The notes under the pieces are model-generated. The model had not been told where the DNA came from. It did not search any database and was given only the letters and a program-made list of their open reading frames with translations. 64,000 bases of DNA from Pachyseris speciosa. Lineage: Eukaryota; Cnidaria; Anthozoa; Scleractinia; Pachyseridae. The position numbers and the translations under genes were made by a program. Of the stretch, positions 33,991 to 47,049 are shown piece by piece; position 1 is the stretch's first letter, and each line of letters begins with the position of its first letter. The stretch spans positions 1,110,001-1,174,000 of the forward strand of contig JAEMWC010000038.1 in the NCBI GenBank assembly GCA_016490735.1. The letters run 5' to 3'.

Positions 33991-35040
33991 GTTTTTTGGC
34001 ATCTGCTAACTTGTGTATTATTGCGATAGGTTAAATGTCTAAACGCATGTTCCCTTTCAGACAGTAATATTTGAAACTCTTTTCGTTTTACTCTTGTTTA
34101 CAAAAACAAAATTTGCTGTAAGCTGGGACAATTTGTCTTTCCTTGTGTCCCACTGAATTGTGCGGTCCACTGTCTAAAGGATTGTTACTAACAGCATCTA
34201 CAGTGTCGTGCTCTGTGCCTTTTTGTTTTATTCTATTGACTTTGCCGTCAGCTAGTTGTCAAATTTAACAAAATTTTGACAGGTTCTGTTTGAAACGACC
34301 AATCGAAATTTTGTGATGAAAAGAGGAAGTTTTCATACCTCTTTGTATTATTTCAACAAAACGCTGTTTGCAGCTGGAAACCCCTGACCTTTCGGTTTAA
34401 AAAAATGTGGAAAACATATAATATTGTTTTCATTCTTGTGTAGTATGGCAGGATATTTTTTTTACGAGTTACGCTCAGTATACTCTAGCGAGTCCATTGG
34501 GGGTGAAAATGTCCCATTATGTCATACACTAAACCATCCAGCAATAATTGTGTTATTCCACTTTAGTTTTTGAGAAGGAAAGGCCTACAGCAGCGACTCC
34601 TTTAACTGCGGAAATTTACGCTTTTTGACGGGTTTGTTGCTTGGTCAAGAGACAGAAACTTTTCAAACTTGTTTTTTCAGACGAGAAAGCATAGCATCTT
34701 CAAAGGATAAAAAAAATATACGTAAGGATCAAACACGACGTTTTTGCAGCGCAAAATGTTTCATGTTTAAAGGACAAGGCAAGTTTAGTCTGAAGAGTTG
34801 ACAGCTGAACAAACCCCTATCAGTAAGAACAGCAAAGCCAGGGTTTTTGTAAGCTTACAGTTAACAAAGGTTTAGATGTAAACAGCGGAATGACATCGTT
34901 TACCTCAAAAACTTTAAAATTTACAAATACTTGTTTGTTTTATGTTCTTTGGGTTGAGCGTAGCTAAAATTTTAATCCGTTCAAATCGGTGTTGTAGAGT
35001 ATAAATACTTAACAATTATGCGCGAACTCGCGCAATATAT
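33991..35040. other. No gene seen
   Basis: No ORF or RNA feature with support. Confidence 0.35.
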
Positions 35041-35049
35041 ATGGGTTAT

Positions 35050-35190
35050 TGGCCAAGCGTGAGGTCAAGATGGCGGGATATTGGGAAAGTTTGTTTTGCG
35101 TGTTTATGGAATGAGACGAAGGCGAGGTCCATAAACACGCAAAAAAGAACGAGGCCAATATCCCGCAATCTTGACCGAACAAGCTTGCTC
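35050..35190. mobile_element. Foldback repeat of about 140 bp
   Basis: Imperfect inverse arms of about 55 bp. The left arm includes GTCAAGATGGCGGGATATTGG and TGCGTGTTTATGGA; the right arm includes TCCATAAACACGCA and CCAATATCCCGCAATCTTGAC. The loop is about 20 bp. This looks like a hairpin MITE. Confidence 0.7.
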
Positions 35191-35518
35191 AATAAAGGCT
35201 CTATTAAAAGACAGTAAAACTCGGGACGAACGGGCTATCCCAAGCGGTTGAGATCGCTCCATCTTGACCTCGTGGGTAGCCAATCACAGCAGGAGAATTG
35301 ATTGATCGTGATCACTGAAAGAGCAAGTCATGTAATATCGCTTGTTATTGTTCAACAAATTATAACACTGTCCAAATTTTTCATGGTGCACAGAGTATTA
35401 GTTGGATGCACACAAGAGAATCCTGCGATATGTGCATATTTACTGTCGATTATTGGGAGAGAAATATCGGATTTTTCAGCTTCTCTGCAATAGACCATTT
35501 TACAGTTGTCGGTGAAAG

Positions 35519-35669
35519 TGAGGCTGGGGGTGACCTTGTTTTGATACAAATCTACCTACTTTTCTTATGGAAATCATGTTTTTCTCATGCTAACTAGTGT
35601 TTAATCAGCGTAATTTCCATAAGAAAAGCAGGTAGGTTTGTATCAAAACAAGGTAACCCCTAGCCTCGC
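35519..35669. mobile_element. Inverted repeat with 56-bp arms
   Basis: 35519-35574 and 35611-35669 are inverse copies sharing CCTTGTTTTGATACAAA and CTTTTCTTATGGAAAT with few mismatches, around a loop of about 36 bp. No target duplication is evident. Confidence 0.75.
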
Positions 35670-36036
35670 ATTCAATCAGAGGCCAGGGTACTGAGCAAAG
35701 AACTGCAAAATGGTGTATTAACTCATGTTTTTGATACGAAATCAATTATCCTGCATATTATCGCCTTGTCGGCTGAGGGTAATGGATGAGAAGTTGTAAT
35801 ACCAATAGACAACAAATTACTTTTGGTAATTATTTTCTTGCAGAACTCGTTAACGCGTGTTTCAAGGCTTTGAAAGCTCATTATTGCTATAAAGGCAGCT
35901 GGTTCAACTACCCTACAATAATTGACGTTAATTTTGGTAAGTGTATTAAATGCTTCTGTTGAACTCTATTGAATGTGTAATGGTGTTGTAAATCTGGAAT
36001 ATTATTCCCAAAAAATACCTGGGTATTTGGTATTTG

Positions 36037-36480
36037 AGCACGGAAGGGTCAGCTTCTGCCTTACCCACGCCCCCTCCCTGATTCCTCTCGCATCCCTCTT
36101 TTTATCTTCTTAATGAACACGGAAGGGTCAGTTGCTGCCTAACCCCCCCCCCTCCCTCATTCCTCTTGCACCCCTTTCTTTAATCTTCTTAATGAGCTCG
36201 GAAGGGTCAGCTTCTGCCTTACCCACGCCCCCTCCCTGATTCCTCTCGCACTCCTCTTTTTATCTTCTTAATGACTTAATGAACACGGAAGGGTCAGCTG
36301 CTGCCTAACGCCCCCCCCCTTACCCCATTCCTCTCGCTCTCCTCTTTTTGACTTGCTAATGAGCATGGATGGGTCAGCTTCTGCCTAACCCACCCCCCTC
36401 CCTCATTCCTCTCGCACTCGTCTTTTTATCTGGTCAGTCTCTGCCTAATTTCCCCCCACCCCCCCCCCCCCTCCCCCAAA
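36037..36480. repeat. Tandem array of about 80-bp C-rich units
   Basis: Five to six units starting near 36037, 36117, 36196, 36283 and 36364, each with GGAAGGGTCAG, CTGCCTAACCC, a C-rich run and ATTCCTCTCGCA. One unit has a local duplication of TTAATGA. It ends in poly-C. Confidence 0.85.
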
Positions 36481-37604
36481 AGGAAGCTTTTCAATTTGTT
36501 GGCTTTGATATTATCAAGGTGAAAAGTTATGAACGTTTGAATTTAGTACCGGTACTTTCTCTCGTGATCCAGAGATGAATTCAATGATACTAAGCGTTAA
36601 GGATTGGATTGAAATAACGGGAGGAAACCGTCTTGATTAAGAAATAGCATATTTTAATTATCAAATTGTTTAATGACAATGTGATGAAAAAGATGAGCGG
36701 TTATATTATTTTATCCAGGAAAAGTGAGAATGTGAAGCTATGATCCATTGAACCCTTGTGCGTATCCGTTTGCCTTTTCTTAGGTAAGAGATATTTGCTG
36801 TTAACTGCCAGGTTCGTTAATTTCAAACTTCTGATCCAAAAAGTGGCAAGTAACGTACATATGGCAGATTTTCTAATTAGTGTACACACTAGATACTGTG
36901 TTCATCACACATGGGTACCCTGAGATTGCTCACCAGCTCTCTACCAGGGACGGAAGGATACAGTTTCTGTGCGTGTTTATACACGATACTGTGGGTAGAA
37001 ATAATTTTGAAAGGCATATGGTCAAGTTGTTGTCATTGGCCTTATGGACAGGAAAGGAAAAATGCAAGACACAGCGGCTAGAGAACACAGTAAAGTTTCG
37101 CTTCCAAGTACTCGCGCGCTTCTTACCATTGTATTTGGTACCTTTGATATTGCAGCAAATCACGTCATTTGACCTGAACAAAAAACAACCCAAATGAACA
37201 AACGATGGCTATAAAAACCGTAACATAACGCAGAACAATCAAAGAAAGCAACCAAAACAGAGAATTTGATGTAAAAACCTTACATGACTATCCACTGGCC
37301 ACCCTCTTTTATGCCTGAGGGCTCAGTTTAGTGTTGATATTAACCTTATGAAAGAATTTTACCCATTTCATAAGTCCATGTTTATTCATGCCCTTTATTT
37401 AAATACGGATATTAGAGTAGCAAGTAGTGAAAAACTGATTTAGGACAAAAATAGCATTCAGTGTTAAAAGGTGTTTTGATTATCAAGGTTAACATTAATT
37501 TGAAACAACAATGTGACTACTTACCTCAATGATCTTTTTAATCATCCTTTTCAGAACAGGAAACACCGTTACATAGAAAAGGAAATACATTTGAGCAATT
37601 AAAT
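36481..37604. other. Upstream of the CUB gene; no gene seen
   Basis: Opposed ORFs at 36880-37197 overlap and have no domain content. The region presumably contains the promoter of the CUB gene, but no motif is clear. Confidence 0.35.
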
Positions 37605-40600
37605 ATGAACCTCTTCAGCATCCAAGTGCTTTTCTATCTGTTTGTGCTGATGTGGGATGAAAACAACAGCGCCCTCGGAAAAGGTAAGCACGCAAATTGT
37701 TTTTGTTTTCGATGTCGATGGTTGAATTTTCCTCTAGTTGTTCAAATTGACCCTCAAAGACAGCTAATTTCGAAAGAAGGATACATGTCTCTAACCTAAA
37801 GGGTTGTAGCGGCTCCCGATTACAGCCCAGATACCAAGTTTATATTTTGTCGCATATTCTCCGGCTTGGACTAAGTTTATCTGACCCAGCATCCTAATCG
37901 AAAAACTAAAGATCACAACCGGCATTCAGCTTTCCCACAAAAATCGATGCAGTTGGCTGCATTCGCATCAATATACTATCAACTTTTACATCCTGTAAAA
38001 CTGGGTTATATGCCAATTTCTTGGCCACTATTCGCTCGTTTTGAATTACCTTGTGATGGTTTGAAAGATAACAGTAAACATTTTTTTTATGGGAATAAAA
38101 ATAAAAATCGAAACTTTTATACCCTGATGTACACGGTAAGGTTAATAGTTTCTTTGTTAACAATTCAAAAGCCAACCCGTGAGAAGACAGAAATTAAGTA
38201 CCCAGATATCTTCACTCTTTGGGTCTCAACTTTAAGATCCACCCTTAACCCACGATTATCTTAAAGGAAACCGAGATTTCTATTTCGCTGGCTTTGAGTG
38301 TGTTTTCTTCGTGAAGGCGAGTACTTTTAAGCCATTGCAAAGAAAGAACTGATGAAAAATAGTATTGATATATTGGTGCCATTATGAGTGTTTCCATGAT
38401 GACTTGTAACCCACTGCCTCTCCTGATCTCGCGGGTTTTCTCCTGTTCTTTATTACGTGATCTAAACACAAATTTCCTTTGGTGATCATCTTTTCATTTG
38501 TCAATGTATTTGATTGTTTATTTGTTGATGAAGTGGGCATCAGTTTAATGTTTATTGCAACTTTCATTTTTTACAGCATGCGCTCCAGTGGTAAACAACA
38601 CGCTAACAAGCCCTGGATATCCAAACAAGTATCCACACCGCATGCACTGTACTTACTGGGTTCCAATCCCAGACAGCATGACATTGCTAACTACCTTTGA
38701 AAACTTTGACTTGGGTCCTGTTTGGGATGTGTCTTGCTTGTAAGTAGACAGAAGCAATTTTTTCTGAATAGTTTATACTCATTTAATTCAGGAAAGGGTT
38801 CAAGTTACAAAGATACCCTAAACAAGCCTTAACTGTTTCCACCTGGTAATGGACCACTGACCTAACACGGAAGGATGACTTACCTATCATATCGTTGCTA
38901 GGGAAAGTTTGTGACCCTCATATCATGGGAACCCTAACATGCACAGAGACCCTATTTGGTAGCTATGTTTTTGTGACTGACGAGATTTTGTTGATTACCT
39001 ACGTAACCATAACAAAAGAAAGGCCTTAAACTCTCATGACGTACAAGATCGATATTGAAAAATAGGGCCTGTTAAAAATCGCCAAAAAAGATTGCGATTT
39101 CTTGAAATTCACTCTATTATAGAAGATATCGTGTCGTACTCACGTTAATTTGTACGTTTTCTTCAATAGCATTTGGATTACTTACTTAACGACAGCTGCT
39201 TGATTTCTTAGGTTTGTATACAAACCTGCAATGTACACAAATTTGCGAAAATAATCGGAACCTACGTTCTTTTCTAAGATTTTTTGGGGTTTTCCTCTTA
39301 TTATGCAAACCCCCAAAATATATCAAAAAACAGGATTAACGCTCATACATTTCAATAACCTATTATTATCATTATCATTATCATTGATATTATTATGACT
39401 GTCATTAGCGTTAGCAACAACAATAGCAATAACCATGGCAATATCAACAGTAATAGCATAAGCAATAGCAACGACAGGGATAAAAACGACTGGACATGCG
39501 CATTACGAGCATGACCTTCTCCCCAATAATCCATTTTCAAAATTGCGAACAACCAATCACGATTCAACAGGTCATTGTAACGGCCCTGGACGGTCCCCCG
39601 CTTGCTCAAAGTTTTCAAACACAGCTCCACTTAACTACTCAAGCACTTACGCTAAAGTTTTCTATTTGACTACTGCGATCGAAAGGCATTTGACAGTTTT
39701 ATCAGGAGACGGACAGATGTAATTTAAACGAAGTGTTTCAGCTTCATAAAATTTGCGCTCAAAGTACAGTTTTGCTGTTTACTAAGGTCCTCACAGGTTC
39801 TCTAAGGGGTAAGAATTCTCTGTAGCTTGTTTATTCCTAAGGAACATGTCAAAAGTGCTTTTTTATTCGCTCATCAATGCGAATTTCTGAATGCTTCTTG
39901 TTCGTGAACTTCACTAACGTTCCCTGAAGGAGACGTGGTGCGCATTAAAAGAACATAGTAAAATGACTGTTCTGGTTTTTAATAGTTCCATCCACCTTTT
40001 ATCACTCTGTTGCTGTCTCATTTATCAATACTTAAATAGTTCATTTTTGTTAGGCAAGTTTTGTTTAGGATAGCTTGCGTTTCTTTAGTATTGTGCAACT
40101 CCAAACGTTTTAATAAATTACTGTTAGTTTATTCCTTATTGTGATATTCTTTTTTGCTTATGTGTCATGATTCCCGCTTTTTGACCAGGAAACATTTCTT
40201 GCCTAAATCTACGGCTCCAAGACGCGTTGCCAGCGTCCTTGCGTGCATTTAATTGTTGTTGTTGCAAGTTGTTGTTTAAGTTATTTTTTAATTTTCATAG
40301 TGTTGCCGTAACGAGCAACGTAACTTACTGCTAAGGGATTGTTTGTTCGAGAGGATAAAGGCACAGCTATGGTGGCCCATCAACGCCATAGCATTTTTGT
40401 ATAAATTTCTGTTTTTTTTTTCTTTCTTCCCATTTTTATATTATTTTTTTTTCCCTTTTTCCCATTTTTTATTATTATTCTTAATTATTTCAAATGAAGA
40501 ATGATCTTCGCAGTTGTGAACGCAATTTATGCAATTGCGAAAAAAAGCCTAAAAATGTTCAGAACTTCAAATGAGCTATGAAGCCACGGACGTTGGGAGC

Positions 40601-43600
40601 AGATCAATCATGGGTTCATATGTTCCAGTGAAAGAGAAGAGTGTGAATGGTGTATATGAAATGAATCATATACACATGAAATGCGGAAATAAAATCAAAT
40701 GAGGAATGATCCTTGCAGTTTGAGCGCAATTTATGCAATTGCGAAAAGAAGCCTGAATAAATTCAGGACTTCAACGGGGTTCGAGCCCGTGACCGCGCGA
40801 TACCGCTGCGAAGCTCTAACCAACTGAGCTATGAAGCCGTTAACGTTGGAAGCAGGTCAGTTGTGGGTTCATATGTTCCCGTGAAAGAGAAGAGTGAAAA
40901 TGCTGTATATGAAATAAATCGACTACTCTGTTGATATAGACGAGGTAAAGGACGCTATTGACAAATTGTCGACGTCTGTGGAATTTTTCGCTCAGTCGTT
41001 TGACGATACATCCAGGACTTGATCAACTTTGGACCCAGATCTCTCCGGAACTCGGCTCTCCAGCAGGGCAGTAGTTTATATCTTCCACCGTCTGTTTGTA
41101 TGCTCGGATGTAAATAAACTCTCTAATACCTCTCTCGAAGGATTTGTGGTCAACCGGCAGGATCATGGTCTTATCCAGGTTAACTTAATGGTAATTGTGA
41201 TCTTGTTTAGAGACCACAAAGTTAACTGAGCTCCTCCTCTTTACTTGTGTTTAATGCATCTTGTTCTCTTTACCTTCTCTTTCTGACCAATGCCTTGCGC
41301 CGCAATCATAACAGAAAATGCGATAAACTGGGCCAGCAACCCTGTCCTTCTCTCACTTACAGCTATACCTTTGGTTAGACTTAAAGTTCCCTCTCTGTGT
41401 TGGAGGGTCTTAAGTTGGCCTGTAAACATACGATTTGAACACTTTGCTGATCTTTTCTAAGAGTCCCTTTATGCAGGGAATCACAACTTGAAACTTACTA
41501 CTGCTTACTACTCGTAAGTGGGGTTGCTGCCTTCATCAGTAGGTGGGAGTACCTTCTCTTCTTTCCTTTTTCTGCGTTCCAGTCCTATTTCCACGCTGTT
41601 AATGGCTCAATCCGTTTAACCATTGGCTTCCAAGGCTCTCCTGACATGGTGTCTCCTCTTCAGTATCCACAAGGAGCAGAGAAGTCCTATTTGACCGTAT
41701 TTCCAGTTAATTTAGCCGTACAGTTGCAGCGCGTACGTACGTACGTGAACAGACAACAAACAAACGATGCTGTCACGCTGCTGTTGAAATCTTATCTGCA
41801 AACAATAATGACTGTGGGCTTATCACGAGTGGTGACTAACATGCTTGACGTCCGTTTTCGTCACCGGTATGTTACGATCCACATTTAAATAGTCACGTGG
41901 TACTCACTTTCATCCCTTGTCTCTTTTTTTTACTCTCGGCACTTCGTGCCTCGTACGGAAAGCTTCGCTGACGGCCATTGTAACCGATAGGCTTTCAACA
42001 GCAGCGTAACACGATCGCTTGCATGTTGTTTGATCACGCACTGTCATTCAAATTCGCGCTGCAATTTTACGGTGAATTTAACTGGAAATACGGTCAAAAG
42101 GACTCCTCTGCTCCCTGTGTTATTTCTGTCTACCGGTCAGTTACAATATTCTTTTCAGCAAGGTTCTAACTACTCCTCCCCCAAATTATAGAGGACGATT
42201 ACTATCGAAGTTTAAGTACTGGTCTGTACGTGTTGTCTTGCGGAACACTCTCGTTTTGATGTTACCATCCTACGCCCCAACGATCACTGTGTTCAGGAAG
42301 GATGACGATTTTTCCATCCTTGTAGCCACTTGTTCTTCTTCAGCCTGGACTTGTGATACAGTCTACTCCTTAGAGGTCCACCTACTATCATCGTCAATGG
42401 AGTTCGAATGGTTGGTGAACTCTACAGATTATAGTTTCTTGATACCCAATAACAGTGTTTGTATCAGCTACGTATCTACGTTGGGGTTGACTGTGGCTAT
42501 TATCCTTTGTTCGTAATCCTCATAAGCAAGTTACAGACGATCGATGGCACGGGATAACCAATGGCAGCACCTTGGATCTTTAGATACTATTTTCTTTTAA
42601 AAAGAGAGCAAGTACATGAGGCAGTGGACAAGAAAGGTGATGAAGTATACATAGCCAGAAATCCAAGACAGTCAGCGGATTGAACGGCAGGCGCGTATAT
42701 TTTGATATTCAACATGGCGGGCGGATAAATGAAGGCTATTATTGTTGTTTACATGCTCTTAGCTTCGCTAATTTTAAGGATTATTGATCGAAATGTATCC
42801 ACAAAATCAATTTACCAAGTTTGAAATGATTTAATTGGTGTTACATCAGACTTGGGATATGTGAATATTTTCCTGTACTTCCTTCGATAATTACTTCGAG
42901 GTTCCCGCTATATTTCGCAATTAGGCTTGTTCATCATATATCAAGTACCTAACTTGTTATGGGTCTGACCACTGAAAACACGTTAAAACAATATGGCGAC
43001 CGTAGTGGAATGAAAGCAAACCTCTCGATGATGCATTTTTACTCCGTAATGGCTTTATCTCGGCTCGTCTCGCATTTCTGGAAAATGTCACTATTTACAT
43101 AAAAGACGAACCATGTTAAGGAATTTTTTAGACCCAAGAATATTACTTTTGCGAGCTTTATATCTTATCTTTTGAACGAGATCGTGGGAAATTAATTCAG
43201 TGCAGTTGTTTCCTCGAAGCCGACTAAGGAAACCAGGAAGGTAAGACCTATTTAAAGGAACATTGAGAGAAAAATGTGGCTGGTTTATGAGATTATTTCG
43301 ATCAAAAACGCATCGTTTAGAACTATTTTCTTCTCATATTTTGCTCAATAAGAACATGGTTCGAACTTGACTCTCTCTACTAAAATCATGCGGAATACTG
43401 AGTTTTGTGAGGCTACGCCACAAAATGCAAAACAATATTATTTTCCCCTCATTTCCTTTGTATTTCGCCGCCATGTTAATCCGTATGTGCGTGTTCCGCG
43501 CATGCTTGCGGCCATTTTGGAAGTCATCTTGTATGGGATTTCTGGCTATGAAGTTGTCGCGATGGAGGTTCCATCTGGGAACGTCTCGTCCGCTTACAAT

Positions 43601-44229
43601 CTTGAACTGATGACTTCTAGTGCTTTGTCTACTGGGACGCTTGTAAGTAATGCTGTGACGTCCTCATGTCCTTAACTGATTCCAGCTTCAAGCCCTTTGC
43701 CTCATCTGCATGAAATTCTGTTTTACGGCAAGAGGAGATAGAATATCTGCCAGGCATGGGACATATGCGTATAAGTACAGTTCCTGTGGAGCTCACGATG
43801 GGCATGAGACGCATGTTCACTTTGTGGACTTTAGAAGATCATAGAGGCGAGGTGGTAGTTCACTAGTAAGGTAAAGTTTCTTGTACCGGTTGGTAGTAAT
43901 GACCTCTCTGTCTTGAAAATCTTTCATGAAATATATGAATTCTTCCTTGTACTTTTTTGGTCTGATCTGCTCTCAATTCTTTATAGGTGTTCTTATCATT
44001 TAAAGGCTGGTGGTAATTTTGGGTTATTCCTTCTTGTTCATAATCACTGTGACTGCGCCTTTATCAGTGGGGAGTATCAGTAACAGTATCAGTTCCGCGT
44101 CAAAGAAAACCCCATCTGAACAATTCTTTACCCATCTGTCCGTGATTAGTCCGAACAGTTCCTTGTTATTCGTAGAGCTTTGCATTGATGTAATTGTCAT
44201 CACCATCATCACCATCACCATCACCACCG

Positions 44230-44281
<52 letters not shown>

Positions 44282-47036
44282 TGTCGTCGTCGTCATCGGT
44301 CAGTAGCAGCGTGGGCGGCTAAAAACTTCCTGTTCTTATCCCTAGCAAGCTTGGCTATTTGGTCAGAAGACTGATGATCATAGCCGTCTCTCATTAATCA
44401 CTGGATGTATTGCAGACAGGAAGTCTTATGTCTCCCTGGTCTACGCTTACCTTGATAGAGGGTATGAGGAGTATGCAGCCTGGCTGGTTCATCCTCAGCA
44501 TACGGAGAATGTGGCTCACAAATCTAAACTGACCGGGCGAACTTGCTTAATGAGTTAACTAGCTGATGTCATTTCATAAATTCGGTCGTTAGACATGCGA
44601 TCAAACATTTTATGTTGAGCATCGTACGATAGTGCAAGGTGGTAAATGAGTTGTTTTCGTTCGTCATGCCCTTCATGTCCTAGAGAAGAACTGTAAACTG
44701 TCATGAAACTATGTGATATGTGCGGTATATAAATCCATTACTATTACCATTTGCTTCAGATCACTACCCACAGCCATAGGGGCGGACCGTAACACAGAGG
44801 TTAACCACCACCTTGATGTATTAGGTTGCCCCGATTTGTCAAAAATGTCTCGCAAATTTGTTTTGTTGTCGTTCTTCGAACTCGTTCTTTCACCTCCTGT
44901 GACTTCCTTGGTAACCTGCTCGACGTCTTTGGTATACGCTGTCATCTTGTTATCCAGTTCTTTGATAATCTTGACGGTCTGCCCAATTCTCCAAGGTCTT
45001 TCCGCCCTCTCAAGGATTTCACCGATAAAACACCCTTGTGTTTGCAGTGAAGATTAAGTCGTAGATAGTTTCTGAATTTTATTTACAACTTCATTTCCCC
45101 TGTTTTCCAAGTCCCAAACGGTATTAACACCTTCTTTTCCATATTCACAACGTATACTTATTATTATTGTTATCACCACCTTGCCGGAACAGTTTCTGTT
45201 CAACTGTAAATGCAGGCTATTTTTTGTTAGTTCGGTGCTCTCAGGTTATCAATACCAAGTGTTTTTCTTGTGCGTAATTCTTTCTCTAAAATAACTTTTC
45301 ATAAGTTACCACTCCAAAGTGTTAAATTTGAGGAAGTAAATAGAGAATCAATGAGACGTTGTTTAGTCCCTGATTACACGAGACTGGTCCGAACTCAGGC
45401 GAGTACGACTTCAGATCGGTCCTATTACCTAAATGATTGCCTGTGTTTACATGGTACCGGACTGAAAATTATCTCAGACCGGTCTGACTCATTCAATTCC
45501 GTGACTCATTCACTCGGCCCGGTGAGAAGTCAGATCAGGGTACCATGTAAAACGGGAACACAGTGCAGCTTCGCGTCTCCTTGCAATTTCGCGCGCGCGT
45601 GTATTTCTCAAGACCGGCACAAGCCATCGCCAAAATTAGACACTACTCGCAGTCTGTTGTATTCACTGAGAATTACGTGAGATGATGATAGTGCGGTGAA
45701 TAAAAGCCCTTGCTTGTTCTTATTCGCTTACTTTTTAAAGCCTTGGTCTCATTACCTAAAGCAATGCCGCATTTGACTTTAATCAAAAGAAACAGAGAGG
45801 CTCCCTAAACGAGAGAAAACTATTTGCCACATTATACATTTGCTTTCATGTAAACATTAAGCGGGTGTAAAATTCGTACCGATTTACCGGTCTCATGTAG
45901 TCACTTTAGTAACTTTCAGACTGGTCCCATGTAAACGTACTCATACTGCTCTGACTTTACACCGACGGAGCGAGCTATTACTGGTCTGAGTGTTTAGACC
46001 GGTCTGTGATCGCATCGGTCTAAGTTTGTGAACGCGGTCTTATGTAACTTGGGCTTCAGAATCCACGGTAGTGTTTTTGTTTGGTAACCTTTTTTGAGTA
46101 TTATTTTTTAGAGGTGCTTCATACTGAATATATATCGTATACAGCTTATAAAATAATCTTAACTTTTAATTCTAGAAGTGTGTATTAGTAACCTATTACG
46201 TTCGTTGCACAGCATCGTTTAATTATAAACAGTCTCTCTTGATCTCTTTCTCAGAGGCTGCGCTGTAGTTTGAAAAAGAGTCTATGAGACATAACAACAA
46301 CAGACATTAATTATTGAACTATAAATAGTTTTGTACCCCTCCACACTGAACATAAATGTGTTTTCTTTGTAGTTGGGGTTATTTAAAGCTTACCAATGAG
46401 CAGGGCCGGTCATTTGGTGTGTACTGTGGTAAGAAGACTGGGGAGACAGTTGAAGTTACTGGAGACTATGCAGTGATAATATTCCACTCACGGTATAACT
46501 TTGGATATAGAGGATTCCGAATATCTTTCCGTTTCAACGCAAGCGGATCAGAGCCGACAACAATAGGTACTGTGACTTTTTAATCGTAGCTTTATGTTTA
46601 TTGTTAGCCATATATATTGACATTGAAAATAAGCAATAGCTTGCCCTGACGCACACTGTAACTATTGATTCAAATCCACGCTGAGGGGAAGAAAGAGAAA
46701 ACATTTATAGTTTTGGAGTGATCGGGTAACAATTGACAAGTGTATTGACCGCGCTGAAAATAAGAAGTAGACAGTATCTTAGTTTATTGTCCAATAAAAT
46801 AACACAGTACTTTTACTTGAGAAAGATGTTAAACTCAGAAAAAAGAAAAAAGTGTCAAAATATCTTCAAGGTTGTGAAATTGAATGTTGGCCAATGGCAT
46901 TCAAGTGTTCAATAGAGTTCGCCTGTTTTGTTCGCTTGTTTGATGTTTTTCAGGCAAATTTCCGAGATCAGATACCATGGGTCAAAGGGGTTTTGTCCCG
47001 TTTAAAGCACTCAATTCTCTCACTATTATGACATAA
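37605..47036 (+). CDS. Secreted CUB-domain protein, four exons predicted
   Basis: Exons 37605-37683, 38577-38739, 46373-46566 and, less surely, 46954-47036. Donors AAAAG|GTAAGC, TGCTT|GTAAGT and ATAG|GTACTG, and the acceptors, fit in phase (1, 2, 1), giving 172 residues. Exon 1 encodes a signal peptide (MNLFSIQVLFYLFVLM) and a polar Asn-rich stretch. Exons 2 and 3 form one CUB domain: C at its start, LTSPGYPNKYP, HCTYW, FENFDLG, DVSC, then GYLKL, YCGKKTGE, VIIFHSRY and GYRGFRISF. The four Cys positions and the SPGYP and GF-I-F strands are standard for CUB. The likely role is extracellular protein-protein or glycan interaction. Exon 4 has a strong polypyrimidine acceptor and a stop after 27 codons but no domain; the gene may instead continue to other modules. 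Intron 2 is 7.6 kb and full of repeats. Confidence 0.7.
39355..39400. repeat. ATT/ATC-type microsatellite
   Basis: Imperfect ATTATC/ATTATT run in intron 2 of the CUB gene. Confidence 0.7.
40479..40920 (-). mobile_element. Two tandem copies of a tRNA-derived SINE
   Basis: The minus-strand unit contains a tRNA-like head at 40767-40838 (GGCTTCATAGCTCAGTTGG A-box part, CTCGAACCC B-box part) whose 7-bp acceptor stem can pair, preceded by a GAACATATGAACCC-containing leader and followed by GAATTTATTCAGGC and a TTGCATAAATTGCG body. The first copy (40479-40690) has lost about 55 bp of the tRNA interior, while the second is complete. The degenerate anticodon arm argues against a working tRNA. Confidence 0.7.
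41669..42120. mobile_element. TIR MITE with about 65-bp ends
   Basis: The left end CACAAGGAGCAGAGAAGTCC and the inverse of the right end CACAGGGAGCAGAGGAGTCC are both followed by TTTGACCGTATTTCCAG and a TGCAGCGC word. About 450 bp, non-coding, no clear target duplication. Confidence 0.7.
42650..43550. mobile_element. Possible 0.9 kb TIR element
   Basis: CATAGCCAGAAATCC at 42650-42664 recurs inverted at 43536-43550, with weaker inverse similarity further in (an ACATGGCGG word against AAATGGCCG). No target duplication. The evidence is limited to short ends. Confidence 0.35.
44197..44301. repeat. CAT microsatellite
   Basis: (CAT)n with some CAC interruptions. It accounts for the poly-Met and poly-Ile ORFs here. 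Confidence 0.95.
44305..44600 (-). pseudogene. C-terminal relic of a LINE-type endonuclease/reverse transcriptase
   Basis: The minus strand reads, across stops and frame changes, DRMSNDRIYEMTSA, LIKQVRP, FVSHILRM, then PGRHKTSCLQYIQ, LMRDGYD, DQIAKLARDKNRKFLAAH. This is the recognisable zinc-knuckle-like tail following the RT of RTE/L2-type LINEs (the typical phrases are LGHILRM and RPGRPRTSYL). Stops and frameshifts show decay. It lies in intron 2 of the CUB gene, antisense to it. Confidence 0.55.
45345..46060. mobile_element. Possible degenerate MITE
   Basis: Both ends carry GACCGGTCT/AGACCGGTC-type words and the phrases TACATGG/ATGTAAAC in inverse order, a composition I associate with a dispersed coral repeat. 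Ends and duplication could not be fixed. Confidence 0.35.
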
Positions 47037-47049
47037 CTACTTCATAAAA

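Noticed and set aside
40918..41020. Possible LINE ORF1 coiled-coil fragment (VDIDEVKDAIDKLSTS)
   Set aside because: Only about 30 residues with generic helical content; too short to call.
44010..44306. Poly-Ile and poly-Met ORFs on the two strands
   Set aside because: Direct translation of the CAT microsatellite.
45270..45680. 136-codon forward ORF
   Set aside because: Lies in GACCGGTCT-rich repeat sequence, with no domain and no splice support.
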